Assembly: GCA_946624335.1 (NCBI GenBank)
Contig: CAMOSA010000001.1
Coordinates: 1-48,185 of the forward strand
Source: an uncultured Prevotellaceae bacterium
Lineage (GTDB): Bacteria > Bacteroidota > Bacteroidia > Bacteroidales > Bacteroidaceae
Reading direction: 5' to 3'
Length of the DNA: 48,185 nt
Part shown: positions 8,124 through 16,894 of the stretch, piece after piece
Layout: each line of letters begins with the position of its first letter
Position numbering within the stretch: position 1 is the stretch's first letter
Program-made: the position numbers and the translations under genes
The notes under the pieces: generated by a model
What the model saw: only the letters and a program-made list of their open reading frames with translations
Told to the model about the DNA's origin: nothing
The model's database searches: none

Positions 8124-9227
8124 ATGGCTTTAAAAGCAGGAATCGTTGGTCTTCCCAACGTAGGTAAAAGCACCCTCTTCAACTGTCTGTCGAGCGCCAA
8201 GGCGCAGGCAGCTAACTTTCCTTTTTGTACCATCGATGCTCAGATGGGCCAGATCACCGTGCCCGATGAGCGTCTAAATCGTCTGGCTGAGCTCGTGCAC
8301 CCAGGACGCATTGTCCCTGCCACGTGTGAGATTGTTGACATTGCAGGCCTCGTCAAAGGAGCCTCCAAGGGCGAGGGCCTGGGCAATCAGTTTTTGGGCA
8401 ATATCCGCGAGTGTGACGCTATTATTCACGTCCTTCGCTGCTTCGATGACCCTAATATCGTGCATGTCGACGGCTCCGTAGACCCTGTCCGTGACAAGGA
8501 AATCATCGACACGGAGTTGCAGCTGAAGGACCTCGAGACGGTCGAGAGCCGCATCCAGCGTGTCGAGAAGCAGGCACGTGTGGGCGGCGACAAGCAGGCC
8601 AAGATTGAGCTCTCAGTGCTCGAGGCCTACAAGAGCGCTCTCGTCGAGGGCCGCAGTGCGCGCACCGTGACTTTCGACACCGATGACGAGCAGGCCGCCG
8701 CGCACAACCTTTTCCTCCTGACGACGAAGCCCGTGCTCTACGTTTGCAACGTCGATGATGCCGCCGCAGCAGCCGGCAACGCCTATGTCGATGCGGTGCG
8801 CGAGGCCATCAGCGACGAGCAGGCCGCGCTGCTCATCATCAGCGCCCAGACTGAGGCCGACATCGCCGAACTCGAGAGCTACGACGAGAAGCAGATGTTC
8901 CTCGAGGATATGGGCCTCAGCGAGAGCGGCTGTGATCGTCTCATCAAGGCCATCTACGCGCTGCTCGGGCTGCAGACATTCATCACCGCTGGCGAGATGG
9001 AGGTCAAGGCATGGACCTTCCGCCGCGGATGGAAAGCGCCGCAGTGTGCTGGCGTCATCCACAGCGATTTCGAGAAAGGCTTCATACGCGCTGAGGTCAT
9101 CAAGTATGACGACTACATCCACTATGGTTCAGAGGCTGCCGTGCGCGAGGCCGGCAAGATGGGTGTCGAAGGCAAGGACTACGTCGTGCAGGACGGCGAC
9201 ATCATGCACTTCAGATTCAACGTATAA
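8124..9227 (+). CDS. ychF: Redox-regulated ATPase YchF (Obg family)
   Basis: YchF is a ribosome-associated Obg-family P-loop protein that prefers ATP and is linked to oxidative-stress control and translation. It shows G1 GLPNVGKST (9-17), the switch region NFPFCTIDAQMG, G3 DIAGLVKGASKGEGLGNQFL, a helical insert, and a C-terminal TGS domain (LLGLQTFITAGEMEVKAWTFRRGWKAPQCAGVIHSDFEKGFIRAEV...DGDIMHFRFNV). The length of 367 aa matches the family. The start is the ATG just before the conserved LKAGIVGLPNVGKS. It is followed 23 bases later by lgt. Confidence 0.96.
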   Translation: MALKAGIVGLPNVGKSTLFNCLSSAKAQAANFPFCTIDAQMGQITVPDERLNRLAELVHPGRIVPATCEIVDIAGLVKGASKGEGLGNQFLGNIRECDAIIHVLRCFDDPNIVHVDGSVDPVRDKEIIDTELQLKDLETVESRIQRVEKQARVGGDKQAKIELSVLEAYKSALVEGRSARTVTFDTDDEQAAAHNLFLLTTKPVLYVCNVDDAAAAAGNAYVDAVREAISDEQAALLIISAQTEADIAELESYDEKQMFLEDMGLSESGCDRLIKAIYALLGLQTFITAGEMEVKAWTFRRGWKAPQCAGVIHSDFEKGFIRAEVIKYDDYIHYGSEAAVREAGKMGVEGKDYVVQDGDIMHFRFNV

Positions 9228-9250
9228 CGTTAATTCTAAACCTAATAAAA

Positions 9251-10099
9251 ATGCTATATCCTTTATTTATCCACTGGAACCCAGAGGTCGTGGCATTCAC
9301 GATCGGTTCCTTCGGTGTGCGCTGGTACTCGCTCTGCTGGTGTATCGGCCTCTTCCTGGTCTTCCTGCTTGAGCAGCGCCTTTATAAGGAGCAGCGTATC
9401 CCCGACGAGAAGTTCGAGCCGCTGTTCCTCTATTCCTTCATCGGCATCCTTGTCGGTGCACGCCTGGGACACTGCCTCTTCTATGAGCCCGAATATTTCC
9501 TCTCGTCGCCGACCCACGTGCTCGAGATGTTCATCCCGGCGCGGCAGATGGCTGACGGCTCATGGCGCTTCACGGGCTATACGGGTTTGGCTTCACACGG
9601 TGGCACGATCATGTTTATCTTTGCCCTTTGGCTCTACTCCCGCCGCACCAAGCTACCATTCCTCACCGTCGTGGATAATATCGGCATTGTCACGCCCGTC
9701 TGCGCCTCTGCTATCCGTTTCGGCAACCTGATGAACTCCGAGATAATCGGCAAGCCGACGGACGTGCCCTGGGCTTTCGTCTTCGAGCAGGTCGACCAGC
9801 TGCCACGCCATCCCGGTCAGCTCTACGAGGCACTGGCCTATCTCCTCTTCTTCTTCGTCGGCTGGTGGTGCTACCGCCGTCGTCCCGACCGTGTCGGCAC
9901 AGGTTTCTTCTTCGGGCTGTGCATCTTCCTGATCTTCACCTTCCGCTTCTTCATCGAGTACACCAAGGAGGTGCAGGTCGACTTCGAGAACGGTATGCTC
10001 TTCAATATGGGCCAGCTTCTCTCCGTGCCCTTCATCCTGCTGGGCGCTTACTGGGTGTGGCGTGGCATCAAGGCCTCGTCGCGCAGCGCTGAGGCTTAA
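9251..10099 (+). CDS. lgt: Prolipoprotein diacylglyceryl transferase
   Basis: This inner-membrane enzyme moves diacylglycerol from phosphatidylglycerol to the lipobox cysteine of prolipoproteins, the first step of lipoprotein maturation. It has about seven TM segments. Family blocks include YSLCWCIGLFLVF near the N-terminus, GARLGHCLFYEPEYF, the ASHGG region, RFGNLMNSEIIGKPTDVPWAF (the catalytic signature with its Arg and Asn) and HPGQLYEAL. The length of 282 aa is typical. Likely substrates in this window include the GldH, imelysin, DUF1111, cytochrome and 42308 lipoproteins. Confidence 0.96.
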   Translation: MLYPLFIHWNPEVVAFTIGSFGVRWYSLCWCIGLFLVFLLEQRLYKEQRIPDEKFEPLFLYSFIGILVGARLGHCLFYEPEYFLSSPTHVLEMFIPARQMADGSWRFTGYTGLASHGGTIMFIFALWLYSRRTKLPFLTVVDNIGIVTPVCASAIRFGNLMNSEIIGKPTDVPWAFVFEQVDQLPRHPGQLYEALAYLLFFFVGWWCYRRRPDRVGTGFFFGLCIFLIFTFRFFIEYTKEVQVDFENGMLFNMGQLLSVPFILLGAYWVWRGIKASSRSAEA

Positions 10100-10171
10100 G
10101 CAACTGACCGCTGACGGTACAGTGACTAGAAATGTTGATTCATACTACTCATAAAGATAAAACAATTCGCT

Positions 10172-11194
10172 ATGCATATACGTCTTAGGGTGTTCCTGAC
10201 GTCCGTCTTGACGCTCCTCGTCCTGCCTGCTACTGCGCAGAGCATCCTCGAGGAGGCCCGGCAGCACACGACCTTCGGCGGTTATGTCATTTCACAGGTC
10301 AGCGCCACCGACGATGCAAGTGCCGATAAGCAGGTCGATATGTCGTTGCGCCTCGTCAGGCTCTACGTCGACAGCCGCCTCGGCGATTTCGCCTTCAAGC
10401 TGCAGGCACAGATCAATGGCAACACCAGTTCGCTCGCCAGCCCTCGCATCGTCGACGCGTGGGTCGAATGGCAGCGATGGAAGGCGTTGCGCGTCAAGTT
10501 CGGACAAATGAAGCGTCCCTTCACATTCGAGAACCCCATGCACCCCTGGCTCATAGGCAAGGGCAACTACGCGCAGCTCACACTGAAGATGGCTGGCTTC
10601 AGCGACCGCACCGGCGAACATGCCAGCAACGGACGCGACTTCGGCTTGCAGCTGCAGGGCGACCTCTTCCCCGTCGGTGCCGACGGTCACCGCTTGCTCC
10701 ACTACCAGTTCGGTGTCTTCAACGGGCAGGGCATTAACTTTGCCGATAAGGACACGCGCAAGGACTTCATCGGGGGTGTCACGGTGGCGCCCGTCGAGCC
10801 GTTGAAGATCGGTGCCTTCGCCTGGCGGGGCAACTATGTCGCCACTGACGGCAACAGCTTTGACCGCCGCCGTCTGAGCTTTGGTCTGAGCTACGATGGA
10901 CGCTGGGCCGCACGCGCTGAGTATGCCGTCGACAATGCCTGCGGCAAGGCCGATGCGTGGTACGCCATCGTCGGCACGCCATCGTGGCACCGCACGCGCC
11001 TCTTTCTCCACTACGACGTCTACCGCGAAGCCAAGACCTTTGATCACGCCCGCTCGCTTTACGGCCTCTCGGCGCAGCACACACTGCACCCCAACCTGAT
11101 GCTGCAGTTCAACTATGACTACGCCGTCGCCGCTGCCGCTGCCGCCAAGCGACGCAGCAACAACTTCGACCTTCAACTCTATTGGAGGTTCTGA
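10172..11194 (+). CDS. Phosphate-selective porin O/P-like outer-membrane protein
   Basis: This is a 340-residue exported beta-barrel protein. A signal peptide (MHIRLRVFLTSVLTLLVLPATAQS) is followed by FGGYVISQV, the usual first strand of OprO/OprP-like porins, then KFGQMKRPFTFENPM, GRDFGLQLQGDLF and LHYQFGVFNGQGIN, which are family hallmarks. The final residue is Phe (QLYWRF), as expected for Bam-assembled barrels. It would be a passive outer-membrane channel; the substrate is not readable. It starts 73 bases after lgt and ends 122 bases before the rpoN start. Confidence 0.85.
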   Translation: MHIRLRVFLTSVLTLLVLPATAQSILEEARQHTTFGGYVISQVSATDDASADKQVDMSLRLVRLYVDSRLGDFAFKLQAQINGNTSSLASPRIVDAWVEWQRWKALRVKFGQMKRPFTFENPMHPWLIGKGNYAQLTLKMAGFSDRTGEHASNGRDFGLQLQGDLFPVGADGHRLLHYQFGVFNGQGINFADKDTRKDFIGGVTVAPVEPLKIGAFAWRGNYVATDGNSFDRRRLSFGLSYDGRWAARAEYAVDNACGKADAWYAIVGTPSWHRTRLFLHYDVYREAKTFDHARSLYGLSAQHTLHPNLMLQFNYDYAVAAAAAAKRRSNNFDLQLYWRF

Positions 11195-11316
11195 AAACGT
11201 ACAGCCCTGATCCAGACCCCGACCCCAGCCCCCTCTCCGTTCCCCAGGGGAGGACGTTCACCGGTCAAGACGGGGAATCGCTGCGAAGAACTTTTCAATC
11301 ATTCAACGTTTCCACC
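11195..11316. repeat. Repeat-rich spacer between the porin and rpoN
   Basis: At 11215-11262 lies a C-rich then G-rich tract (CCCCGACCCCAGCCCCC, TCCCCAGGGGAGGACG) of the palindromic type described at 32770-33190. At 11291-11313 a T/C-rich run (TTTTCAATCATTCAACGTTTC) is the reverse complement of the GTTGAAA-type runs found elsewhere. The rpoN frame is open through all of it, but conserved rpoN sequence begins only at 11317. Confidence 0.55.
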
Positions 11317-12759
11317 ATGGCAAGCAAATTCACTCAAGTAGGCACTCAGGTGCAGGCACAGCTTCAGACCCTCACGCCTCAGCAGCTTCTCGTCAGCCAG
11401 CTGACCGAGATGCCAGTCGAGGCCCTCTACGAGCGTGTCGACCAGGAGTTGAAGGACAACACCACCCTCGAGCGCGACAGCACCGACGAGTGGCCCGATG
11501 ATGAAACAGCGGCCGAATACCCTCCCGTCGACAGCTATAGCGACCAGACCGCTGACTATAGCTCGCCCGATGACGTGCCCGACCATCTGCCTGGCACACG
11601 AGCCATCCCCGAGGCCATTGTCAGCGAGACGCTCTCGTTCTACGACCAGCTTGAGGAACAGATTGGTTACCTGCGGCTCAGCGAGCATGAGGAGGAGATA
11701 CTGCGATACCTCATCGGCTCGCTCGACGATGACGGACTGCTGCGTGTGCCCCTGCAGCAGATTGCCGACGAGCTCGAAGTCTACCACAACGTCGTCACGA
11801 CGCCTGACGAGCTGCAGCGCCTGCTCACCATTCTCCAGACCTTCGAGCCTGCCGGCGTCGGCGCACGCTCGCTCCAGGAGTGCCTGCTGCTGCAGGTGCA
11901 GCGTGCCGCCGACCGTGACACGCCACTCAAGCAAAAGCTATGCGAGGTGCTCGAGAAACATTTCGACACGCTCATGCTCAATCGTTGGGACCGGATCGCG
12001 CGCAGCATGCAGCTCTCCGAAGCTGAGGTGCGACGTCTCCAGCATGAGGTGCGGCGCCTCAATCCGCGGCCCGGCAGCTCCATGGGCGAGGCCGTGGGGC
12101 GTAACCTGCAGCAGATAACGCCCGACTTCATTGTCGAGAACGATCCCTACGGCCATCTCACCATGACGCTCAACAACGGCCGTGTGCCGCCCCTGCGCGT
12201 CAGCGACGATGACCGTCGCCTGCTCCAGACCTATGAGCAGCGCGACCCCAAGACGCTCAGCCGTGCCGAGCGCGACGGCGCCAGTTACCTGCGCGAGCGT
12301 GTCGACCGTGCCCGCGACTTCATCGAGGCGCTGAAGCAGCGGCAACACACGCTGAGCACCACCATGCAGGCCATCATCAAGCTGCAACGCCCCTTCTTCG
12401 ACAGCGGCGACGAAACGTTGCTGCGGCCTATGACGCTCGACGATGTAGCACGCCAGACTGGTCTCCACCTCTCCACCGTCAGCCGCGTGAGTAACTCCAA
12501 GTGGGTGCAGACAGCCTATGGTATCTACCCCCTGCGGTGGTTCTTCACCTCTGCAGCACGACAGCAGGGCGAGGCCGTCAGCATACGGAGCATAAAAGCC
12601 GCCCTGCGCGAGATCATCGATGCCGAGGACAAGCAACACCCCCTTACCGACGAGGCCCTCACCGAACAGTTGCAGCGCCGTCACTTCGACGTCGCACGCC
12701 GCACCGTCACCAAGTACCGCGTTGCCATGGGCATACCCATCGCACGGATGCGCAAATAA
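11317..12759 (+). CDS. rpoN: RNA polymerase sigma-54 factor RpoN
   Basis: Sigma-54 directs RNA polymerase to -24/-12 promoters that need AAA+ activators. The start at MASKFTQVGTQVQAQLQTLTPQQLLVSQLTEMP matches region I (Gln/Leu-rich activator-interacting domain); an upstream in-frame ATG at 11182 would add 45 residues of repeat-derived, Pro-rich sequence. The core-binding domain, the helix-turn-helix (DDVARQTGLHLSTVSRVSNSKWVQTAYGIYPLRWFF) and the C-terminal RpoN box (ARRTVTKYRVAMGIP, -24 recognition) are complete. The length is 480 aa. No -24/-12 sites or activators were recognised in this window, so the regulon is elsewhere. Confidence 0.95.
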   Translation: MASKFTQVGTQVQAQLQTLTPQQLLVSQLTEMPVEALYERVDQELKDNTTLERDSTDEWPDDETAAEYPPVDSYSDQTADYSSPDDVPDHLPGTRAIPEAIVSETLSFYDQLEEQIGYLRLSEHEEEILRYLIGSLDDDGLLRVPLQQIADELEVYHNVVTTPDELQRLLTILQTFEPAGVGARSLQECLLLQVQRAADRDTPLKQKLCEVLEKHFDTLMLNRWDRIARSMQLSEAEVRRLQHEVRRLNPRPGSSMGEAVGRNLQQITPDFIVENDPYGHLTMTLNNGRVPPLRVSDDDRRLLQTYEQRDPKTLSRAERDGASYLRERVDRARDFIEALKQRQHTLSTTMQAIIKLQRPFFDSGDETLLRPMTLDDVARQTGLHLSTVSRVSNSKWVQTAYGIYPLRWFFTSAARQQGEAVSIRSIKAALREIIDAEDKQHPLTDEALTEQLQRRHFDVARRTVTKYRVAMGIPIARMRK

Positions 12760-12770
12760 GAAAGACCTTT

Positions 12771-12798
12771 CATCTCTCATCTTCCATCTCTCATCTCC
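12771..12798. repeat. Two 14-base tandem units between rpoN and the next gene
   Basis: CATCTCTCATCTTC (12771-12784) is followed directly by CATCTCTCATCTCC (12785-12798). They fill most of the 51-base gap between rpoN and the PAP2-like gene and belong to the short-period pyrimidine/purine runs seen at other gene joints in this window. Confidence 0.75.
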
Positions 12799-12810
12799 CC
12801 GCTCCTCCCC

Positions 12811-13422
12811 ATGCGCTACCTCCTCCTTGCCGCCCGATGGCTGTCAGACATATTCCGCCCTGAGTTTATGCCTGTCGTCGGTTTCGCAGCTCTCTTCCTC
12901 TTCACCTACCTGAGCCTGCTGCCGTGGGCCTTCAAGCTTGCCGTGCTTGTGCTGATTCTTTTGGGCACTATCCTGCTGCCCCGCTGGACGATCCGCTTCT
13001 GGCGGCAGTCGCGGGGTTGGGAGCGTCACCTGCTGCGCCTGCGCCGTAACCGTTATTTCCCCTACCTCATCTATTTCCTCTTCTACGCCTTCACGCTGCA
13101 CGCGCTCAGCCGTTTCCACCTGCCCCACTACATGTCGGGCATCCTCGTTGGGGCGCTCATCATCCAAGGCAGCTGTGCGCTGATCAACCATTGGTGGAAG
13201 ATCTCGGTTCACTGCGCTGGTGCCGGCGGCGTCATCGGCGCTCTGACGGCCTACAGCCTCATCTTCCTCTTCAACCCCCTCGGCTGGCTCTGCCTCTGCA
13301 TCCTCGTCGCAGGCCTCGTCGGCAGCAGCCGTATGCTTCTGCGCCAGCATGACTTGTGGCAGGTCCTGGCCGGCACGCTCGTAGGTGTCGTCGGCGGTTT
13401 CGCCGGCATCATCCTCTCTTGA
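12811..13422 (+). CDS. Polytopic membrane protein with degenerate PAP2 phosphatase motifs
   Basis: This 203-residue protein has about six hydrophobic segments. The block KISVHCAGAGGVIGAL followed 40 residues later by SSRMLLRQHDLWQVLAGTLVGVVGGF resembles PAP2 motifs 2 and 3 (SxH..., then R..L..H...Q...G...G), placing it with the PAP2/type-2 phosphatidic acid phosphatase superfamily. Motif 1 (KxxxxxxRP) is not clear, so catalytic activity is uncertain. A PAP2-like gene next to rpoN is common in Bacteroidales. It probably acts at the inner membrane on a lipid phosphate, or is a non-catalytic relative. Confidence 0.7.
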   Translation: MRYLLLAARWLSDIFRPEFMPVVGFAALFLFTYLSLLPWAFKLAVLVLILLGTILLPRWTIRFWRQSRGWERHLLRLRRNRYFPYLIYFLFYAFTLHALSRFHLPHYMSGILVGALIIQGSCALINHWWKISVHCAGAGGVIGALTAYSLIFLFNPLGWLCLCILVAGLVGSSRMLLRQHDLWQVLAGTLVGVVGGFAGIILS

Positions 13423-13630
13423 TGACTATGGTCAGTTCGCGCACTCACTAAAGATGCTATACGCTGAAGATTTAAATATTATAGCCTGTAGACTTGATTG
13501 TTAAGGTGGGAAGATTTGGGCTTCCCAGTTCGTACGGGCGGGACATTCCAGCCGTTTCTTTCGAGAAAGGTGATGTCTAAATAAAGCTTAAATTTGGGGT
13601 TGATATAAGCCGTGCTTCGAGAATAGTAGT

Positions 13631-13638
13631 TATCTTTG
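13631..13638 (+). promoter_or_regulatory. Promoter -7 box upstream of the S41 protease
   Basis: TATCTTTG fits the Bacteroidetes -7 consensus. No convincing -33 box stands 19-20 bases upstream. Transcription would begin near 13645, about 53 bases before the chosen start at 13698. The rest of 13423-13630 shows no ORF and no clear secondary structure. Confidence 0.65.
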
Positions 13639-13697
13639 CACGATTTTATCATCGAGGCTCGATGCCTTGCTTTCTACGCTTAAAACTAAAAGAAACA

Positions 13698-15281
13698 ATG
13701 AAACGGATATCATCTCTCATGCTGCTGTCACTGGCGTGTGTCGCCGCGCTGCATGCGCAGCCGGATCCCCGCGAGATGGCGGTGCGCAAGCTGCTGCAGT
13801 CGACGATCATGATCAACCAGATGTATGTCGACACAGTGAATATGGACCGGCAGGTGGAGGACGCCATCACGGGTATGCTCTCCAAGCTCGACCCACACAG
13901 CGCCTACACCAACGCCGCTGACACGAAGAAACTCAACGAGCCGCTGAAGGGCAACTTCGACGGCATAGGGGTGCAGTTTAATATGTTGGATGACACGCTG
14001 GTGGTGATTCAGCCTGTGGCCAACGGTCCTTCGGAGCGCGTGGGCATCGTGGCTGGCGACCGCATTGTCACGGTCAACGACACGTCCATCGCCGGTGTCA
14101 AGATGAGCCGTGAGGACATCATGGGCCGTCTGCGTGGCCCCAAGGGCACGAAGGTCAGACTGGGCGTCGTGCGTCGCGGCATCGGTGACGTGCTTTCGTT
14201 CACGGTGCAGCGCGACAAGATCCCGGTGAAATCGCTCGACGCGGCGTTCATGCTGCGCCCAGGTGTGGGGCTGGTGCGCTTCTCGAATTTCGCTGCCACG
14301 ACGCACGATGAGGTGACGGGTGCCATACGCGAACTGCAGCGGCAGGGCATGAAGGATCTCATCATCGACCTGCAGGGCAACGGCGGTGGTTACCTCAACG
14401 CGGCTGCCGAGCTGGCCAGCGAGTTCCTCGATAAGGGTGACATGATCGTTTACACCCGCGGTCGTGGTGGTATGAATATGGGTGAGTTCCGCAGTACCGG
14501 CGGCGGGCTGTTTACTAAAGGGCGCCTCGTGGTGCTGGTTGACGAGTACTCGGCCTCTGCCTCGGAGATTTTGGCGGGCGCCATCCAGGACCATGACCGT
14601 GGCACGATAGTCGGCCGCCGCACCTTCGGCAAGGGACTGGTGCAGCGCCCCATCGACCTGGAGGACGGCTCGATGATCCGTCTGACGATAGCGCGCTACT
14701 ACACGCCCTCGGGCCGATGCATACAGAAGCCTTACGCCAAAGGCGATGCCAAGAGCTATGCGCGCGACGTTATCGACCGCTACAACCGCGGTGAGCTGAC
14801 GCATGCCGACAGCATCCACTTTCCCGACTCGTTGCGCTACAAGACTCTAAAACGGGGCCGCACCGTCTACGGCGGTGGGGGCATCATGCCTGATATCTTC
14901 GTTCCGTTGGACACGACGCGCTACACGCGGCTCCACCGCGAGCTGACGGCTCGCTCATACGTTAACAATGCCAGCCTCCACTATATGGACGGCCATCGGC
15001 AGCAACTGCAGCAACAGTATAAAACATTTGAGGCCTTCAACACGGGCTTCACCGTTCCCGACGAGGTGCTTGACGGGATGCTGGCCGATGCGGCATGCAA
15101 GGACAGCCTCAAGGCCAAGGATGAGGCCGAGCTGACCAAGACGCGTCGCGACGTGGCCCGCATCATCAAAGGCCTCGTGGCCCGTGACCTGTGGGACATG
15201 AGCGAGTATTTTCAGGTCATTTATGATGATGACCCCGTCGTGGCCAAAGGCCTCGAGGTGCTGGGCAAGGGTGATGACTGA
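13698..15281 (+). CDS. S41 family carboxy-terminal processing protease
   Basis: This is an exported serine protease of the CtpA/Tsp family, which trims C-termini of envelope proteins. The start MKRISSLMLLSLACVAALHAQ gives a clean signal peptide; an in-frame ATG 36 bases upstream would put a charged dodecapeptide before it. A PDZ domain follows the N-terminal helical part (GIGVQFNMLDDTLVVIQPVANGPSERVGIVAGDRIVTVND). The catalytic centre is SASASE with Ser287, Asp298 and the general base Lys312 (RTFGKGLVQ), which match the Ser/Asp/Lys spacing of E. coli Tsp. The length is 527 aa. The C-terminal part after about residue 410 is helical and of unknown role. Confidence 0.92.
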   Translation: MKRISSLMLLSLACVAALHAQPDPREMAVRKLLQSTIMINQMYVDTVNMDRQVEDAITGMLSKLDPHSAYTNAADTKKLNEPLKGNFDGIGVQFNMLDDTLVVIQPVANGPSERVGIVAGDRIVTVNDTSIAGVKMSREDIMGRLRGPKGTKVRLGVVRRGIGDVLSFTVQRDKIPVKSLDAAFMLRPGVGLVRFSNFAATTHDEVTGAIRELQRQGMKDLIIDLQGNGGGYLNAAAELASEFLDKGDMIVYTRGRGGMNMGEFRSTGGGLFTKGRLVVLVDEYSASASEILAGAIQDHDRGTIVGRRTFGKGLVQRPIDLEDGSMIRLTIARYYTPSGRCIQKPYAKGDAKSYARDVIDRYNRGELTHADSIHFPDSLRYKTLKRGRTVYGGGGIMPDIFVPLDTTRYTRLHRELTARSYVNNASLHYMDGHRQQLQQQYKTFEAFNTGFTVPDEVLDGMLADAACKDSLKAKDEAELTKTRRDVARIIKGLVARDLWDMSEYFQVIYDDDPVVAKGLEVLGKGDD

Positions 15282-15302
15282 CGGCCGCACAGCCTTTGTG
15301 CA

Positions 15303-16535
15303 TCAGCCAAAGAAGAGCTGGGCTACGATGATGGCAGCCACGACGGATGCCAGGTCGGCGATGAGGCCGCAGGGCAGGGCATAGCGCGTGTTGCGGATGC
15401 CTACGGAGCCAAAGTAGACGGCCAAGATGTAGAAAGTAGTGTCTGTGGACCCTTGGAAGATGCATGAGAGGCGGCCGGCGAAGGAGTCGGCGCCGTAAGT
15501 TTGCATACACTCGAGCATCATGCCTCGGGCTCCCGAGCCGCTCAGAGGCTTCATGAACGCCGTAGGCAGGGCAGCGGTGATGTCGCTGTTGCCACCGCAA
15601 GCTTCGACGACCCACCCGATAGCGCCGAGTAGCCAGTCCATGGCACCAGAGGCACGGAAGACTCCGATACCCACGAGGATGGCAATCAGGTAGGGGATGA
15701 TGCCGACGGCTGTGGCGAAGCCGCCCTTGGCGCCCTCGATGAAGGCATCATAGACGTTGATGCGCGCCCTCATGCCTGCCACGAGGAAGAGGACTATGAT
15801 GCCCAACAGAATCACATTGGCCACATTGCCGGAGAACACGCCCATGGCTTCGCGAGAGAGCGCCTGTGAGGCCCATGCCATGCCGGCCACAATCACCGCG
15901 AAGAGCGCCAGCGTCAGCAGCACGGGGCGGTTCCAGAGACTGATGCGCTGGATGGCGCCCGTCACTGCCACGCCGACGACCATGGAGATTAGCGTGGCCA
16001 GGAGGATGGGCACGAAGACGTCAGTCGGGGCCGCAGCACCCATCTGGGCACGGTAGGCGAGTATGCTCACTGGCACGATGGTCAGACCTGCGGTGTTCAT
16101 CACGAGGAACATGATCATCGCGTTGGATGCCGTGTCCTTGCGCGTGTTGAGCTCCTGCAGGCCTTCCATGGCTTTCAAACCAAGTGGCGTGGCGGCGTTG
16201 TCCAGGCCCAACATGTTGGCCGAGAGATTCATGAAGATGTTGCCTACCACGGGATGACCCTCGGGGATGTCGGGGAAGAGACGGCGGAAGAGGGGCGACA
16301 GCCAGCGCGCCAGACGCTCGACCATGCCGCCGCGTTCACCGATCTTCATGATGCCCATCCAGAGTGACAGCACGGCCGTCAGACCTAACGAGATCTCAAA
16401 GCCCGTCTTGGCGGAGTCCATCGTGGCGTTCATGATGGCGGGGAAAACCTCGACATCGCCGAAAAAAGTCAGCTTCACCACAGCAACGGCGGCGGCGATG
16501 AGAAAGAAAGCTATCCAAATGTAGTTGAGTGCCAT
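15303..16535 (-). CDS. Fused SpmA/SpmB-like nucleoside-recognition (Gate) membrane protein
   Basis: This 410-residue polytopic membrane protein joins two nucleoside-recognition (Gate) domains. The first half (LTFFGDVEVFPAIMNATMDSAKTGFEISLGLTAVLSLWMGIMKIGERGGMV...NLSANMLGLDNAATPLGLKAMEGLQ) matches SpmA, the second (FIEGAKGGFATAVGIIPYLIAILVGIGVFRASGAMDWL...PTAFMKPLSGSGARGMMLE) matches SpmB. In spore formers the two are separate spore-maturation proteins; in Bacteroidetes the fusion is usual and its substrate unknown. The start at MALNYIWIAFF gives TM1 at once. It is divergent from the NfeD-flotillin operon and converges with the S41 gene. Confidence 0.88.
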   Translation of the reverse strand: MALNYIWIAFFLIAAAVAVVKLTFFGDVEVFPAIMNATMDSAKTGFEISLGLTAVLSLWMGIMKIGERGGMVERLARWLSPLFRRLFPDIPEGHPVVGNIFMNLSANMLGLDNAATPLGLKAMEGLQELNTRKDTASNAMIMFLVMNTAGLTIVPVSILAYRAQMGAAAPTDVFVPILLATLISMVVGVAVTGAIQRISLWNRPVLLTLALFAVIVAGMAWASQALSREAMGVFSGNVANVILLGIIVLFLVAGMRARINVYDAFIEGAKGGFATAVGIIPYLIAILVGIGVFRASGAMDWLLGAIGWVVEACGGNSDITAALPTAFMKPLSGSGARGMMLECMQTYGADSFAGRLSCIFQGSTDTTFYILAVYFGSVGIRNTRYALPCGLIADLASVVAAIIVAQLFFG

Positions 16536-16545
16536 TTTTTGTTAG

Positions 16546-16620
16546 TAATGAAGAGTGAAGAATGATGAATGAAAAATAAGAGTTACTGTTGCTTCTGTTC
16601 TCTCCCCTTTGGAGGTAGCT
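16546..16620. repeat. Dispersed repeat copy upstream of the SpmA/SpmB-like gene
   Basis: A short-period purine run (AATGAAGAGTGAAGAATG...) leads into GAAAAATAAGAGTTAC at 16571 and then a CTCTCCCC / GGAGGTAGC hairpin-like end at about 16619. The same module order, with identical GAAAAATAAGAGTTAC and a similar CTCTCCCC / GGGGATAGC end, occurs at 29784-29835. Confidence 0.7.
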
Positions 16621-16894
16621 GGAGGGGCCTGATGAATGACGCCGAGCGCACTCACGGGGATGAACAATTATAGCTTTTAATTCATTTTTAATTTTTCTCT
16701 TTTAATTTTTTACTTCCCCTTAAGAGCCGCTTCCCCGCAGGGAATGATTTTTTGTGTGCAAAAGTACAAAAAAAACTGTTTTTTAGGCGCTATATGCTCA
16801 TTTTTTTATAACTTTGTCGCCAAAGAAGGGTCACTGGAGCCCAGACCTAAGCCATAAAGGGCAGAAAATGTCCAACTTTTAAACCCGTACGAAT
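16621..16894. promoter_or_regulatory. Divergent regulatory region
   Basis: An A/T-rich gap holds two outward-facing -7 boxes. On the minus strand TACTTTTG (16759-16766) would serve the SpmA/SpmB-like gene. On the plus strand TAACTTTG (16809-16816) would serve the NfeD-flotillin operon. Neither has a clear -33 box at the usual distance. No ORF is visible. Confidence 0.6.

Noticed and set aside
11182..11316. The rpoN start at 11182
   Set aside because: It would overlap the porin gene and add 45 Pro-rich residues made of repeat DNA before the canonical region I that begins at 11317.
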